Part shown: one piece after another, positions 33,423 to 42,745 of the stretch | Position numbering within the stretch: the stretch's first letter is position 1 | Layout: every line of letters begins with the position of its first letter | Assembly (NCBI RefSeq): GCF_030730925.1 | Contig: NZ_JAVAMB010000019.1 | Span: 1-64,000 of the forward strand | Length of the DNA stretch: 64,000 nt | Source: Flavobacterium sp. DG2-3 | Lineage (GTDB): Bacteria; Bacteroidota; Bacteroidia; Flavobacteriales; Flavobacteriaceae | Direction: 5' to 3' | Notes under the pieces: generated by a model | Told to the model about the DNA's origin: nothing | Database searches by the model: none | The model's input: only the letters and a program-made list of their open reading frames with translations | Made by a program: the position numbers and the translations under genes

Positions 33423-36422
33423 TTAAAAACCATATTTTTCTTCACGTTTTTTAAAAGCTTCCTTACCGCCTTCAACTATCTCAGCAATATGCTCTCTAAT
33501 TCCCATACTTTTCAATAAATCTTTTTCATCTTTAATTAAAGGAAAGGAATTCTCTAATGCTCCATTTACATAATCAAATTTATAAGGGCTTTCGCTTTCA
33601 AAATTGTTTTGTCCTTTTTGGTTAGCTATTATTACATTTTCCGCATCAGCATTCACAACAATATTTGGATTATGAGTTACCAAAATAATTTGTCGTTCTC
33701 GTTTCTTTTCTTTTAAAAATTTAACTAATTCATTAGAAACTGAACGATTATCCAGATTGTCCTCAGGTTGATCAATTAAAATAGGTCCATCTTCTTTACT
33801 TAATTTAATAATTAATTTTAATAGTACGAAACTAGCTTTTCCAGTAGACATTTTATGTATATCGTCTCCTTGTGATTTAACATCCCAATGATCAAAAAAA
33901 TAATCTGTAAATATTTTTTCGCATGCATCTTTTTCTGAATTTCCTCCCTTTGGCAATAATTGCTTATTTTCGATTTTCTCAAATATCACTTTGAGAGCTT
34001 TTTCAATTTCTTCATATGTAATATCTGCAAGAGCTGACTTTGGATTATCATTAAAATATTGATACAAATATTCAAATCCATTATTATTAAAACCTCTTCT
34101 GTCGAAAATTTCATCTGCTAACTTTCTAAATTTAGGGAAGTTATATTTCACGACAGGCAAAATTTCAATTTTATCAGTTTCATTTTGAATATCTGAAATT
34201 CGAGGTTTTAGATTTTCAATTATATTTTCATATAATTTTAAATTAGCAGCAAAATCGTGAAATATTTTTTCTTTTTGAGAAACTATTGAGTTTTTTGTAG
34301 TTTCTATTTCTTTTAAAAACTGCTCCACAGAGGCAATTTTTGCTTCATCTTCACCAATACTTTTTTGAAGAGCTATAACTTGTTTTTGATTTTCTATTTT
34401 ATCATTAAAAAATTTCAATTCAACATTAGTCTTTTCTTTTTCTTTACTTATATCTATTGTTTCCTTTGCGAAAGTAGAAACTTCATTAAATTTATTATCA
34501 GCATCTTTTACAAATTGTTTAGAAATTTCATTTATACTTGTCAATGCATCATCGATAAATTGGAATTTACTTATATACTCATTTTTGATATTCTCATTTT
34601 GCAAAGAATCTATAACTACCCGCTTTTTGTTAGAAAATTCAATTAGAAAGCGTGTCAGTTCTGCATTGAAAATATCTAATTTTTCAAAATCTGAACTAAT
34701 CTCATTTTCTTTTATATTTAATAAACTTAACTTTTCAGTAAGTTCATTATACTTAATCAGCTCTTCAGGCAAGAAATCTTTATTAAGTTCTGCAATTTTT
34801 TTCTTATTAAATTCAATACCTTCTTTTAAAGCTTTTGTATCTCCTTTAGTAAGCAAATCTTCTTCTTTCTTCTTTAAATCATTTTTTAATGTAAAATAAT
34901 AATCTATATCTTGACTTCGTTTCTCGTCATTTCTCTGCGCTTGAGTCACAAAATCATCATATTTAGATTTATAATCAGGATCTTCCAATATTAAATCTCG
35001 TATTAATTTTTTTAATGTAGCGCCATTTTTTCTACTTTTATCTACAAGGTTTGCAAGATGATTTTGGGAAATGTATTTTATGCTTGGCAAAATACTTGAT
35101 TGGGAAATACGGTCTTTTAACGATTGACTACTTTTTGAAAATAACTCTATATTAAAATTATAATCTTCATCAACAATATCTTTTGAAACAAAAGTTAAAT
35201 CATACAAATCCTTTTCTTTATTAGAATCTTCTATATCTGTGTATTTTAAAACTTTATCAGAAACATTTGAATAAAGAGTTCTAGCAATTTCATATAGGAG
35301 TATCGACTTACCAGAAGATTTACCACCAATTATAACATTAAGATTTTTATTAAAATAAATAGGTTGTTTGGTAAATCTTTCATCTGAAGATGTGAAAGTA
35401 ATTTTTTCAATCATCAAGTTGTCTAATTTCTCAGACTCAGGTTGTTCTTTTTGAATTTTAACTCTTTCTTCTGGCTCATAACAAATCTGTTTTAAACCTT
35501 GAAAAGTTAAATCAGCTTTTATCCAAGTAAATCTATTAAACAAATCTTTTTCTTCATGAGCATCACTTCCAACTAAACAAGCTTTTAAAGATCCTCGTTG
35601 CTGAATAACTAATTCTCGTTCATCTTCTTTTTCCTGATTTGTTACGCCTTCCTTATCATCCAATCTTTTACCAAGAAAATATTTAATATCCTTTGTATTG
35701 GTTGAAAAAATTGAATTTGAAATATTGTAAATTGTTCTTCTAACACCATCCAATGAACTTTGATCTCCTTCAAATAAGTCATAATGCTTTTGTAAACCAG
35801 AATTTCCATCATTGCTTGAATTACTAACTACTATTATTGTATTATTCTTAAAATTTAAATTTTTATCAATTAATTCTTTTACACTTTTTGGGTCGATTAC
35901 AAAATTATTTATACCTTCTTTAAATAATTGCTTTTCATCAATTAATGCAGGTTTCAATGATTTACCATAATTAATGAAACCTTGACGATTCATTTTAAAT
36001 CTATCTTGATTTTCAATTGTACCAAAGAAATCATTATCTAACTCTGAAACGTAATCAGGATTAAAAATACAATGAATATTAATAAGCTTTTCAACACTTG
36101 TTGATGGCATCATTCTTAATTCAATGTTAGGAAAAATGAAAATATTTTTAATAAAATCAATATCCACGTCATTAAAAATTTTTTCATTTAAATGATTAAC
36201 TTTACTTTCAATTGACTTGACATATTCTTTAGCTTTTAGGTAATTATCAATAGTAAAATAATCCGTTATTCCGATAGCATGTATGTTATTTTCAATCGCT
36301 TTTTTAAAGAAAAATTCAAAGAAACTTTCTAGTGAATCAGAACTAAACTGATCGTTTTTATTTGTTTCCTTTGTATGAACGTGCAAGTCCCATTTTCTCC
36401 ATTCTGAACCTCTATTAATCAT
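33423..36422 (-). CDS. PHP-domain plus SMC/ABC-type ATPase (TrlF-like), probable defence protein
   Basis: The 999-residue protein begins with a PHP phosphoesterase domain: WDLHVHTKE at 11-19 and GITDYF carry metal ligands, and GSDAHEEKD near 290 completes the site. An ABC/SMC ATPase follows, with Walker A GGKSSGKS at about 365-372, a long coiled coil (about 450-750), a signature-like MSTGKASFV, Walker B with DQPEDNLD and a VTHNPN switch. The coding region is clearly poorer in G+C than its neighbours, which suggests recent transfer. This architecture resembles TrlF-type ATPases linked to phage defence. I infer that role and do not see a named target. Confidence 0.82.
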   Translation of the reverse strand: MINRGSEWRKWDLHVHTKETNKNDQFSSDSLESFFEFFFKKAIENNIHAIGITDYFTIDNYLKAKEYVKSIESKVNHLNEKIFNDVDIDFIKNIFIFPNIELRMMPSTSVEKLINIHCIFNPDYVSELDNDFFGTIENQDRFKMNRQGFINYGKSLKPALIDEKQLFKEGINNFVIDPKSVKELIDKNLNFKNNTIIVVSNSSNDGNSGLQKHYDLFEGDQSSLDGVRRTIYNISNSIFSTNTKDIKYFLGKRLDDKEGVTNQEKEDERELVIQQRGSLKACLVGSDAHEEKDLFNRFTWIKADLTFQGLKQICYEPEERVKIQKEQPESEKLDNLMIEKITFTSSDERFTKQPIYFNKNLNVIIGGKSSGKSILLYEIARTLYSNVSDKVLKYTDIEDSNKEKDLYDLTFVSKDIVDEDYNFNIELFSKSSQSLKDRISQSSILPSIKYISQNHLANLVDKSRKNGATLKKLIRDLILEDPDYKSKYDDFVTQAQRNDEKRSQDIDYYFTLKNDLKKKEEDLLTKGDTKALKEGIEFNKKKIAELNKDFLPEELIKYNELTEKLSLLNIKENEISSDFEKLDIFNAELTRFLIEFSNKKRVVIDSLQNENIKNEYISKFQFIDDALTSINEISKQFVKDADNKFNEVSTFAKETIDISKEKEKTNVELKFFNDKIENQKQVIALQKSIGEDEAKIASVEQFLKEIETTKNSIVSQKEKIFHDFAANLKLYENIIENLKPRISDIQNETDKIEILPVVKYNFPKFRKLADEIFDRRGFNNNGFEYLYQYFNDNPKSALADITYEEIEKALKVIFEKIENKQLLPKGGNSEKDACEKIFTDYFFDHWDVKSQGDDIHKMSTGKASFVLLKLIIKLSKEDGPILIDQPEDNLDNRSVSNELVKFLKEKKRERQIILVTHNPNIVVNADAENVIIANQKGQNNFESESPYKFDYVNGALENSFPLIKDEKDLLKSMGIREHIAEIVEGGKEAFKKREEKYGF

Positions 36423-36508
36423 AATTATTTTAGTTTTATGTTGGTTACTTAGCTTATCTTCTGTTTTTAAAATCTAGCATCAAAAATGCATAAAATTTCA
36501 TAAGATAG

Positions 36509-36526
36509 TTTACGGTTTTCCGTAAA
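36509..36526. promoter_or_regulatory. palindrome upstream of the PHP-SMC gene
   Basis: TTTACGG-TTTT-CCGTAAA is a perfect 7-bp inverted repeat about 90 bases upstream of the start codon. It could be an operator for a regulator encoded elsewhere. Confidence 0.4.
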
Positions 36527-36652
36527 TATAGAAATTGAATATCTCTCAAATATATATAAACAATAAGCCTTCAAACCAAGTACAAACCCCTGATTTAAAA
36601 GCCAACATTTTTTTTGCCACAAAGGCGTTACGTTTTTTTATTTAAGCGTGAT

Positions 36653-36758
36653 TTTTGTCATTCTGAGGAACGAAGAATCACACTAGAAGCTCCGCAAAGT
36701 AAGTTTCCAATCTTTGTCGAATCCCGCATGAGATTTCTCGTTCCTCGAAATGACAAAA
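36653..36758. repeat. GTCATTCTGAGGAACGA inverted repeat
   Basis: Arms of about 28 bases (36653-36682 and 36730-36758, TTTGTCATT-TCGAGGAACGA type) face each other. This is an intergenic repeat of the kind often found in Bacteroidota. The rest of 36423-36792 holds no gene that I can support. Confidence 0.65.
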
Positions 36759-36792
36759 AAGTGGAAAACTTTGTGGCTTTGCGACTTAGTGG

Positions 36793-37590
36793 CTATATCC
36801 CAAAAAAGCTCTTAGCATTCCTCGTCGTTTCCTCTGCAACTTTATCCAAAGCAATTCCTTTAAACTGTGCAATAGTTTCCGCAACGTAAGGCAGAAAAGC
36901 AGGTTCGCAACGGCGTTCGTGGTATTTCTTCAAAAGGCTGTTAGGTACATTTTTCGGAAGCATAAACGGCGCATCGGTTTCGATCATCATTTTGTCGAGC
37001 GGTACGTACTGAATGACTTCTTTTAAATGTGCGAAACGTTTGCTGTCTGAAATCGCTCCCGTAAAACCGAGATAAAATCCGTTATCGAGATAGGTTTTGG
37101 CTTCTGGCAAAGTTCCCGTAAAACAATGCACAACGGCTTTGGGCAGTTTCGGCAGATAGTCTTTTGTGATATTCATAAAGGAACTAAAAGCGGCTCTTTC
37201 GTGCAAAAACAACGGTTTCTGTACTTCTATCGCCAATTCGAGCTGGGCTCTGTAACATTCTTCCTGTTTGTTTCGGGGCGAAAAATCACGGTCAAAATCG
37301 AGTCCGCACTCGCCTACCGAAACCACATGTTTCAATTCTAATAATTTCCGAAGCCTCGAAATACTCTGATTGTCAAAACTCTTCGCATCATGCGGATGTA
37401 TTCCTGCCGTGGCATATAAAACGTCTGGATATTGTCTGGTAATCTTTGCAGATTCTTCGCTGTTTCTCACACTTGTACCCGTGAGAATCATTTGGGTAAC
37501 GTCGGCATGTACCGCGTCTTGTACGACATCGTCTATGTAGTTTTGGAATTGTTTGTTGGTCAAATTAATTCCTATGTCTATATATGTCAT
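36793..37590 (-). CDS. tatD: TatD family metal-dependent nuclease
   Basis: This 265-residue TIM-barrel hydrolase of the TatD DNase/RNase family shows DIGINLTN at the start, GIHPHDAK, GECGLDFDRDF, LHERAA, VHCFTG and IETDAPF. Together these hold the expected metal-binding His, Glu and Asp residues. E. coli TatD is a 3'-5' exonuclease acting on DNA and RNA. It lies upstream of rtcB's 3' end in the island, but 732 bases of repeats separate them, so a shared role is only suggested by place. Confidence 0.92.
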   Translation of the reverse strand: MTYIDIGINLTNKQFQNYIDDVVQDAVHADVTQMILTGTSVRNSEESAKITRQYPDVLYATAGIHPHDAKSFDNQSISRLRKLLELKHVVSVGECGLDFDRDFSPRNKQEECYRAQLELAIEVQKPLFLHERAAFSSFMNITKDYLPKLPKAVVHCFTGTLPEAKTYLDNGFYLGFTGAISDSKRFAHLKEVIQYVPLDKMMIETDAPFMLPKNVPNSLLKKYHERRCEPAFLPYVAETIAQFKGIALDKVAEETTRNAKSFFGI

Positions 37591-37739
37591 TTTTTTAAGA
37601 TTCTAAGGTTCTTAGAGGCTAAGCTGCTAAGCTTTTTTTCCTCTTGGAACGGTTATTTTTTATTTGCCATCCCGATAACTATCGGGACTAAGGCACGAAG
37701 TTTTTATTTTTTCGTTGTGTTGAATTAATCTCGCAAAGT

Positions 37740-38290
37740 CGCAGAGGCGCAAAGTTTTTTTTGTTTCACGCAGATTTAAAAAGATTTAAGCAGATGGCGC
37801 AGATTATTTTAAAAAAAATCTAAACAAATCTGCATGAATCTGTCGAATCTGCGTGAAACAAATTTTGCGCAGAGTTTTTTATAGCAGATTTTAAAAATGT
37901 TTCACGCAGATTTAAAAAGATTTAAGCAGATGGTGCAGATTATTTTATAAAAAATCTGTAGAATCAAAAGATACGCGCAGATATTTATTAAAAAATCTAA
38001 TTAAATCTGCTAAAATCTGTCGAATCTGCGTGAAATATCTTCTCTCAGATTCGCAGGTAAAAATCTCACGAAGGCGCAAAGTTTTCTCTCGCGGATCATG
38101 CAGATTAAGCAGATTTTAAAAAATCATTATAATCCTTTAATCTGTGGCAAAAAATTTGCGCAATTTGCGCAATTTGTGGCAAAAAAACTTTGCGTCTCTG
38201 CTCCCGATAGCTATCGGGATTGCGAGATTTTTTATTTTATTCATTTTGTGTGAAACATACTTTGCGTGAGACGCACTGCAGTGCGCCTCT
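37740..38290. repeat. dispersed GCAGATTT and CTTTGCG repeats
   Basis: The 732-bp gap between rtcB and tatD is filled by copies of the TTTCACGCAGATTT repeat (about 37767-38130) and the GCAAAGTTTT/ACTTTGCG unit. Small palindromes CCCGATAGCTATCGGG occur near 38203 and, as CCCGATAACTATCGGGA, at 37668. No ORF is supported. Confidence 0.75.
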
Positions 38291-38322
38291 ACACTGAACA
38301 CTAAAAAACTGACTACTGACCA

Positions 38323-39744
38323 CTAGTCCTCCTTACTTCCATCATCTGCCATTCGCACTAATTTTGGTGTAAACTTGGCTACAACGTCAACCAAATCCTG
38401 TTGTGCTTCCATAACCTGATTGATATCTTTATACGCCATTGGTGCTTCGTCCAGACCTGCACCGATTAGCGTAACGCCATGATCTCTCAGGATCGATTTC
38501 ATTTCGGTTTGTGTAATGTTTTTGATGGCTTGAGTTCTGCTCATTTGTCTTCCTGCTCCATGCGAAGCGGAATTAATGGCGTTCTCCTCGCCTTTTCCTC
38601 TCACCAAAAATCCTGGTGCGGTCATAGATCCCGGAATGATTCCCATAACGCCTTTTCCCGCTGGAGTGGCTCCTTTTCTATGTACTATCACTTCTTCGCC
38701 GTTCCAGATTTCTTTCCACGCAAAATTATGATGGTTTTCGACTTTGGCTAAAATTGTCGCTCCCAACGCACGTTCCATTTTGTTATGGATAATCTCGTGA
38801 CAAGCCGATGCGTAATCTCCCGCCAGATTCATCGCCATCCAGTATTCCTGACCCAATTGCGAGTTCATATCCAAATACGCTAAATTTCTCGCCACTTCTG
38901 GAAGTTTACATTCATCTTTAGCAATTTTAGTATAATGTCCAGCAATTGTTGCGCCCATTCCGCGTGAACCGGAATGCGTTAACAAAGCGACATATTTTCC
39001 TTTTGGGATATTCAGAACCGCATCGTCTTTTGCAAATTCCATAATTCCGAATTCAACGAAATGGTTTCCACCACCCGAAGATCCTAATTGCGACCAGGCT
39101 TTATCTTTCAGGTTCTTCACAAACGGATTCATATTGAAATTTTCATTCTCCAAAACCGCATGATCTGATTTGTACTGACCGTGAAATCCGTGACCTGCTC
39201 CAAAAATAGAATTGGCGATTAATTCTTTTTTGAATTTAGCTTCGTTTTCAAAGTAAAAATCTTCTGGAATATCGTAAACCGACAATGCCATTCTACACCC
39301 AATATCAACACCAACACCATACGGAATAATGGCATTTTTAGTGGCTAAAACTCCTCCAATCGGTAATCCGTAACCTTGGTGTGCGTCTGGCATTAAAGCG
39401 CCTGCAACCGTAACAGGAAGTTTCATTGCGATTTCCATTTGTTTTCTGGCACCGTCTTCGATATGATCCAATCCGTAAGCAGAATACGCATTCGGATTCT
39501 GATTTAAAGCAATAAAATCTTCTGGCTTTTCATTCGATTTTTCGATTAAAGCCACAGCCAGTTTGCTGAATACTTTATCGTCTATATAATTTTCTGGAGC
39601 TTCTAAAACGTTTTTATATTTTTCGATCATTTCTTCTCGAGTGAATCCGTTTCTTTTGCTATTTATTTTTAAGGCAATCCCAATTATTTTTCCTTCAGGG
39701 AATCCTAATTCTAATATATCTGTACCGTTTATTTGTGTTTTCAT
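38323..39744 (-). CDS. rtcB: RNA-splicing ligase RtcB
   Basis: RtcB joins RNA 2',3'-cyclic phosphate or 3'-phosphate ends to 5'-OH ends with GTP and Mn2+. The ATG at 39744 gives 473 residues, and an upstream TTG start at 39765 is less likely. Metal and nucleotide residues are visible in GVGVDIGCR (D147, C150), GGGNHFVEFG, HSGSRGMG, HRKGATPAGKG and SHGAGRQMSR. The His of the last motif is the one guanylated in the family. No archease or RtcA gene is nearby. It is preceded by island operator 2 and lies in the same orientation as slipin, DUF4132 and the RING gene. Confidence 0.96.
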   Translation of the reverse strand: MKTQINGTDILELGFPEGKIIGIALKINSKRNGFTREEMIEKYKNVLEAPENYIDDKVFSKLAVALIEKSNEKPEDFIALNQNPNAYSAYGLDHIEDGARKQMEIAMKLPVTVAGALMPDAHQGYGLPIGGVLATKNAIIPYGVGVDIGCRMALSVYDIPEDFYFENEAKFKKELIANSIFGAGHGFHGQYKSDHAVLENENFNMNPFVKNLKDKAWSQLGSSGGGNHFVEFGIMEFAKDDAVLNIPKGKYVALLTHSGSRGMGATIAGHYTKIAKDECKLPEVARNLAYLDMNSQLGQEYWMAMNLAGDYASACHEIIHNKMERALGATILAKVENHHNFAWKEIWNGEEVIVHRKGATPAGKGVMGIIPGSMTAPGFLVRGKGEENAINSASHGAGRQMSRTQAIKNITQTEMKSILRDHGVTLIGAGLDEAPMAYKDINQVMEAQQDLVDVVAKFTPKLVRMADDGSKED

Positions 39745-39800
39745 TTTTTTCTTTTTTAGTGACAAAGGGTCAAAGTTTCATAGTGCCAAAGGTCTTTTAC

Positions 39801-39825
39801 TACTGCGCAGTTATTTTGCGTAGTT
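39801..39825 (-). promoter_or_regulatory. island operator/promoter 2 (rtcB)
   Basis: TACTGCGCAG-TTATT-TTGCGTAGTT aligns base for base with operator 1. It is followed on the minus strand after 10 bases by a TTTG (39790-39787, in GACCTTTG). The rtcB ATG lies about 43 bases further on. Confidence 0.75.
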
Positions 39826-39830
39826 TTTAG

Positions 39831-39966
39831 TTTCACGCAGATTTTGCTGATTTGAGCAGATCTAAAAGGATTTTTTTTAAATAAATCTTTGTGATATTTT
39901 TTTGATTTCACAGATTTATCAAATAATCTGCAAAATCTGCTTAAATCTTTTTAGATCTGCGTGAAA
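39831..39966. repeat. TTTCACGCAGATTT inverted repeat
   Basis: The unit begins TTTCACGCAGATTTTGC and ends with AGATCTGCGTGAAAT. It is one fold-back copy of the dispersed family, between the RING gene and rtcB. Confidence 0.7.
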
Positions 39967-40054
39967 TATTTTACTGCACAGTAAAGAGACGCACAGCAGT
40001 TGCGCCTCTACAAAACCTTTGGCACTTTGCTCCTTTGAACCTCTGTCACTTTTT

Positions 40055-42295
40055 CTAATCAATTAATAACTGTGTAACAAGAGCAGCATTCATTGCCCAT
40101 TGCGCGTTGTACACCTCATCAGCATTTTCACTATCAATAATCGTTAAACCTTGAGCTTCCGCTTTTAGTTCTAATAAATTACCGATATTCAATTTGCTGC
40201 TCAATTTTGCCAATAAAGCCTGAACTCCTTTGAAATCCAAACCTCCTACGACCTGACCTCCGAAAGTCATCTCTAACCAAACGATTTCTCTTTTGGCTAC
40301 ATCCAACGCCCCAAACACCAAACCTTTGGCAACATTTTGCGTCACACGAACCTGATGATCTACACACGACGGATCGTACGCAACACCTGTTCGCTCCGAA
40401 ATTTTCATCGGATATTTGCTATTCATCCAACCTACAACCAAATTTGGCGTGATACTTCCGTTGCTGTATGCATTACAAGTAAAAGTTACAAATTTTGCCT
40501 TCGCTTTCGCTAATTCGTCGATGTTGATATTGATGTATTCAGCTGTTCCAATTTTATTCGGAATGCTTCTGATATCACCGCTATGCTGACAACCCGTAGT
40601 CGTCAATCGGCTGAAAGAACACATATCTGAACGGTCTTCGTAAGCGACATGACAGCTTAAATCCATATCTAAATGTTGCGCTGGCAAGTCTTTACCCCAT
40701 TGCATAAACAATCGCACTTCGTTTCCTTCAACTGGGAAACGTGTTCCCATTAAAGCAACTGGCAAATCTTGAACAGTCTCACTTCTATCGCCAATTGAAA
40801 CTGGCATATTGTACAATTGCGGATCGATATAGATTGTCTTATTTGGATTTGAAACCGACGCAAATCGTTTTTTCATAGCCAAAATAGTCAATTCTTCGAT
40901 TTGATTTTTCATTGTTTCCAACTGCACATCATCGTACAACTTCAACAATTGGTTTGATCCAACACGTTTGTTTGTTCCGCCCAAAGGCTTCACGCTTCGC
41001 TGCATGTTTACATCAAAGTAGTTTTGTGCATACATATTTAAAGTAAACACCAATCTTGCCGGAACTTTATCGATCACTTCTTCGAAATGCCCAATTGTTT
41101 CATCAGCTCCAAACCAAAGCATATTCGAGAATAAAGAACGGGCAAATAATCCTGGACGCTGTTTCAATAAAGCAAATGTTTTATCGGCATCAAATTTTAA
41201 TCTTGACGAATTTACTTTGCTTTGCCAAACATCATACACTTTGTTGTAGAATACATCCATTAAAAAATTCAATTTCTCAAATCCTTTTCTTTTGCTGTAT
41301 TCTGCCAAACGCAACGCACGGATAAGCCGAACCCACATTCCGCGTTTCGGATGCATGATTTCGCACATCGCCTCAACCTCCATTTCCATATCATTTAACC
41401 AATTTGCCACCATCAAACATTCTTTTCGAGAATATTTAAGTTTCAAATCTTTTGGAGATGCAACTTTTGCCTGCGCGCTTGTATCTAATGCATAATGAAA
41501 ATGCTGATTGTTTTTAGACGCTCTTTTAATAATCGTTTTTGGCTCAATAATCTGCAATAAACCAGTATTTTTATACCACAAATAACGCAAGATATCTGTT
41601 GGTGTTTTTAAAAATTGAGATGCCAAATCTTCATTACCGTTTTCAATCAAAAGATCGATTACCAGCATTAAAGTTTCCTTCATGGCAACATCTGTTTTTG
41701 GCAAAGCCAAATATTTCATCGCTATTTTTAAACTATCAACCTGAGTTGCGTCTAAAGCGGTTTTAGATTGCAATAACGAAATATAGAAATCATTTAAGTC
41801 TTTCTCATTCCACAATTCCAACACTTTTAATTTGCTTCCTTGACCGATATTTTCCAGTTTACCAAATTCAAACGGAGTTCCGCAGAACGGACAACCATTG
41901 TATCTTTCTAAAGGAAAAGTATTATCTGGAATTATATGTCCGCATTGCAAAGTTGTTCCGTTTTTTGTTTGGAAAATATTTGAAAAATACGTGATAATAT
42001 GATCTAAAACAGATTCATTTGTTGGCACATTCCATTCTCTAACCAATGGTGTCCAGTTTTTATCAGTTCCTAAAACTTCTCTTAAGACTTCTAAAACTTC
42101 AATTTTATATTTTAGGTTTATATTATTTAGCGCCTGCAATAATGTTTCAGAAAACGTAAATCCTAATTTTGCAACATTAGCTGCTAAAACCGAAGTTGTT
42201 CCTGATAAATTCTTGTTTTCATTCACAATCATTTCTGATGGAATAAAAATGGCATTTTGACGTAAACTGATTTTTAATAATTCTTGCGTTTTCAT
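40055..42295 (-). CDS. RING-type zinc protein of the RtcB island (MXAN_6230/SCO0854-like)
   Basis: The 746-residue cytosolic protein has a short RING/treble-clef-like zinc site at about 118-138 (CGH and CPFC). A helical middle part follows (about 150-480), and a C-terminal beta-rich domain of TerD-like character (about 500-746, with LFMQWGKDLPAQHLDMDLS and FVTFTCNAYSNG). It resembles the RING-containing family that accompanies RtcB in other bacteria. No enzymatic role is known to me, and a scaffold or RNA-damage sensor is an inference. Its long leader holds a tRNA-like RNA and four copies of a 20-base motif. Confidence 0.75.
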   Translation of the reverse strand: MKTQELLKISLRQNAIFIPSEMIVNENKNLSGTTSVLAANVAKLGFTFSETLLQALNNINLKYKIEVLEVLREVLGTDKNWTPLVREWNVPTNESVLDHIITYFSNIFQTKNGTTLQCGHIIPDNTFPLERYNGCPFCGTPFEFGKLENIGQGSKLKVLELWNEKDLNDFYISLLQSKTALDATQVDSLKIAMKYLALPKTDVAMKETLMLVIDLLIENGNEDLASQFLKTPTDILRYLWYKNTGLLQIIEPKTIIKRASKNNQHFHYALDTSAQAKVASPKDLKLKYSRKECLMVANWLNDMEMEVEAMCEIMHPKRGMWVRLIRALRLAEYSKRKGFEKLNFLMDVFYNKVYDVWQSKVNSSRLKFDADKTFALLKQRPGLFARSLFSNMLWFGADETIGHFEEVIDKVPARLVFTLNMYAQNYFDVNMQRSVKPLGGTNKRVGSNQLLKLYDDVQLETMKNQIEELTILAMKKRFASVSNPNKTIYIDPQLYNMPVSIGDRSETVQDLPVALMGTRFPVEGNEVRLFMQWGKDLPAQHLDMDLSCHVAYEDRSDMCSFSRLTTTGCQHSGDIRSIPNKIGTAEYININIDELAKAKAKFVTFTCNAYSNGSITPNLVVGWMNSKYPMKISERTGVAYDPSCVDHQVRVTQNVAKGLVFGALDVAKREIVWLEMTFGGQVVGGLDFKGVQALLAKLSSKLNIGNLLELKAEAQGLTIIDSENADEVYNAQWAMNAALVTQLLID

Positions 42296-42354
42296 TTTTT
42301 TAATTTTTTAAAATTTAGATAATTGCGTTTCTGATTTCTACCTAAAAGAGTTTT

Positions 42355-42644
42355 GAAGTAAGAAACACTTGACCTAAAATTGGAGTGTAATTGACCAACT
42401 AATAATATCTGGTGGGTTTCCCCGAAGAAGTAAGTTAATCTTGACCCTCGTTTTAGTGAAGCAGATGGGATTCGAACCCATGACATGGACATTAGAAGTG
42501 TACGAAGTAAGTTTGGATTGACCTTTGAAGGATAATTTCAAAACTACCTGCTCTACCGCTGAGCTACTGCTTCAATTTATATAAAGAGATAATGGCATAA
42601 GTATAAATCGTGGAAAGGTTTCTAGAAGTAACTTAAACTTGACC
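42355..42644 (-). repeat. four direct copies of a 20-base motif in the RING-gene leader
   Basis: Minus-strand copies at 42644-42625, 42523-42504, 42446-42427 and 42374-42355 share GGTCAA at the left, TTACTTC at the right and six or seven variable bases between. The spacings are 121, 77 and 72 bases. One copy lies inside the tRNA-like RNA. I found no copy elsewhere in the window, so the motif belongs to this leader. It could be a protein-binding or processing site in RNA. Confidence 0.8.
42458..42573 (-). ncRNA. tRNA-like RNA with an enlarged anticodon/variable region
   Basis: On the minus strand a 7-bp acceptor stem GAAGCAG/CTGCTTC (42573-42567 and 42464-42458) is perfect. A D-arm GCTC-AGCGGTA-GAGC (42564-42550) and a T-arm ATGGG-TTCGAAT-CCCAT (42481-42465) are those of a true tRNA. 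Between the D- and T-arms lie 68 bases instead of about 23. They hold a 7-bp hairpin with a 7-base loop ATTATCC (42543-42523), followed by copy 2 of the 20-base leader motif. No CCA is encoded after the discriminator A. It is unlikely to decode. Confidence 0.82.
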
Positions 42645-42709
42645 TGCTTTATTTAATTTTTTATTTCTATGAACGTTTGTTTTTTATTTCTGAACAAAGA
42701 TTTCTAAAC

Positions 42710-42734
42710 TAGTGCGCAGTTATTTTGCGTAGTG
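42710..42734 (-). promoter_or_regulatory. island operator/promoter 3 (second tRNA-like RNA and RING gene)
   Basis: TAGTGCGCAG-TTATT-TTGCGTAGTG matches the other operators. After 11 bases comes a TTTG (42698-42695, in GAAATCTTTGTTC). Predicted transcription starts near 42688 and runs through the repeats and tRNA-like RNA into the RING gene. Confidence 0.78.
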
Positions 42735-42745
42735 AAATTTAAATC

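Noticed and set aside
36793..38322. tatD and rtcB as one operon
   Set aside because: They read the same way, but 732 bases of dispersed repeats separate them, so I do not claim co-transcription.
42292..42492. A 66-codon frame on the minus strand overlapping the tRNA-like RNA
   Set aside because: It crosses the T-arm, acceptor strand and repeat motifs, has no protein-like composition, and stops just inside the start of the RING gene.
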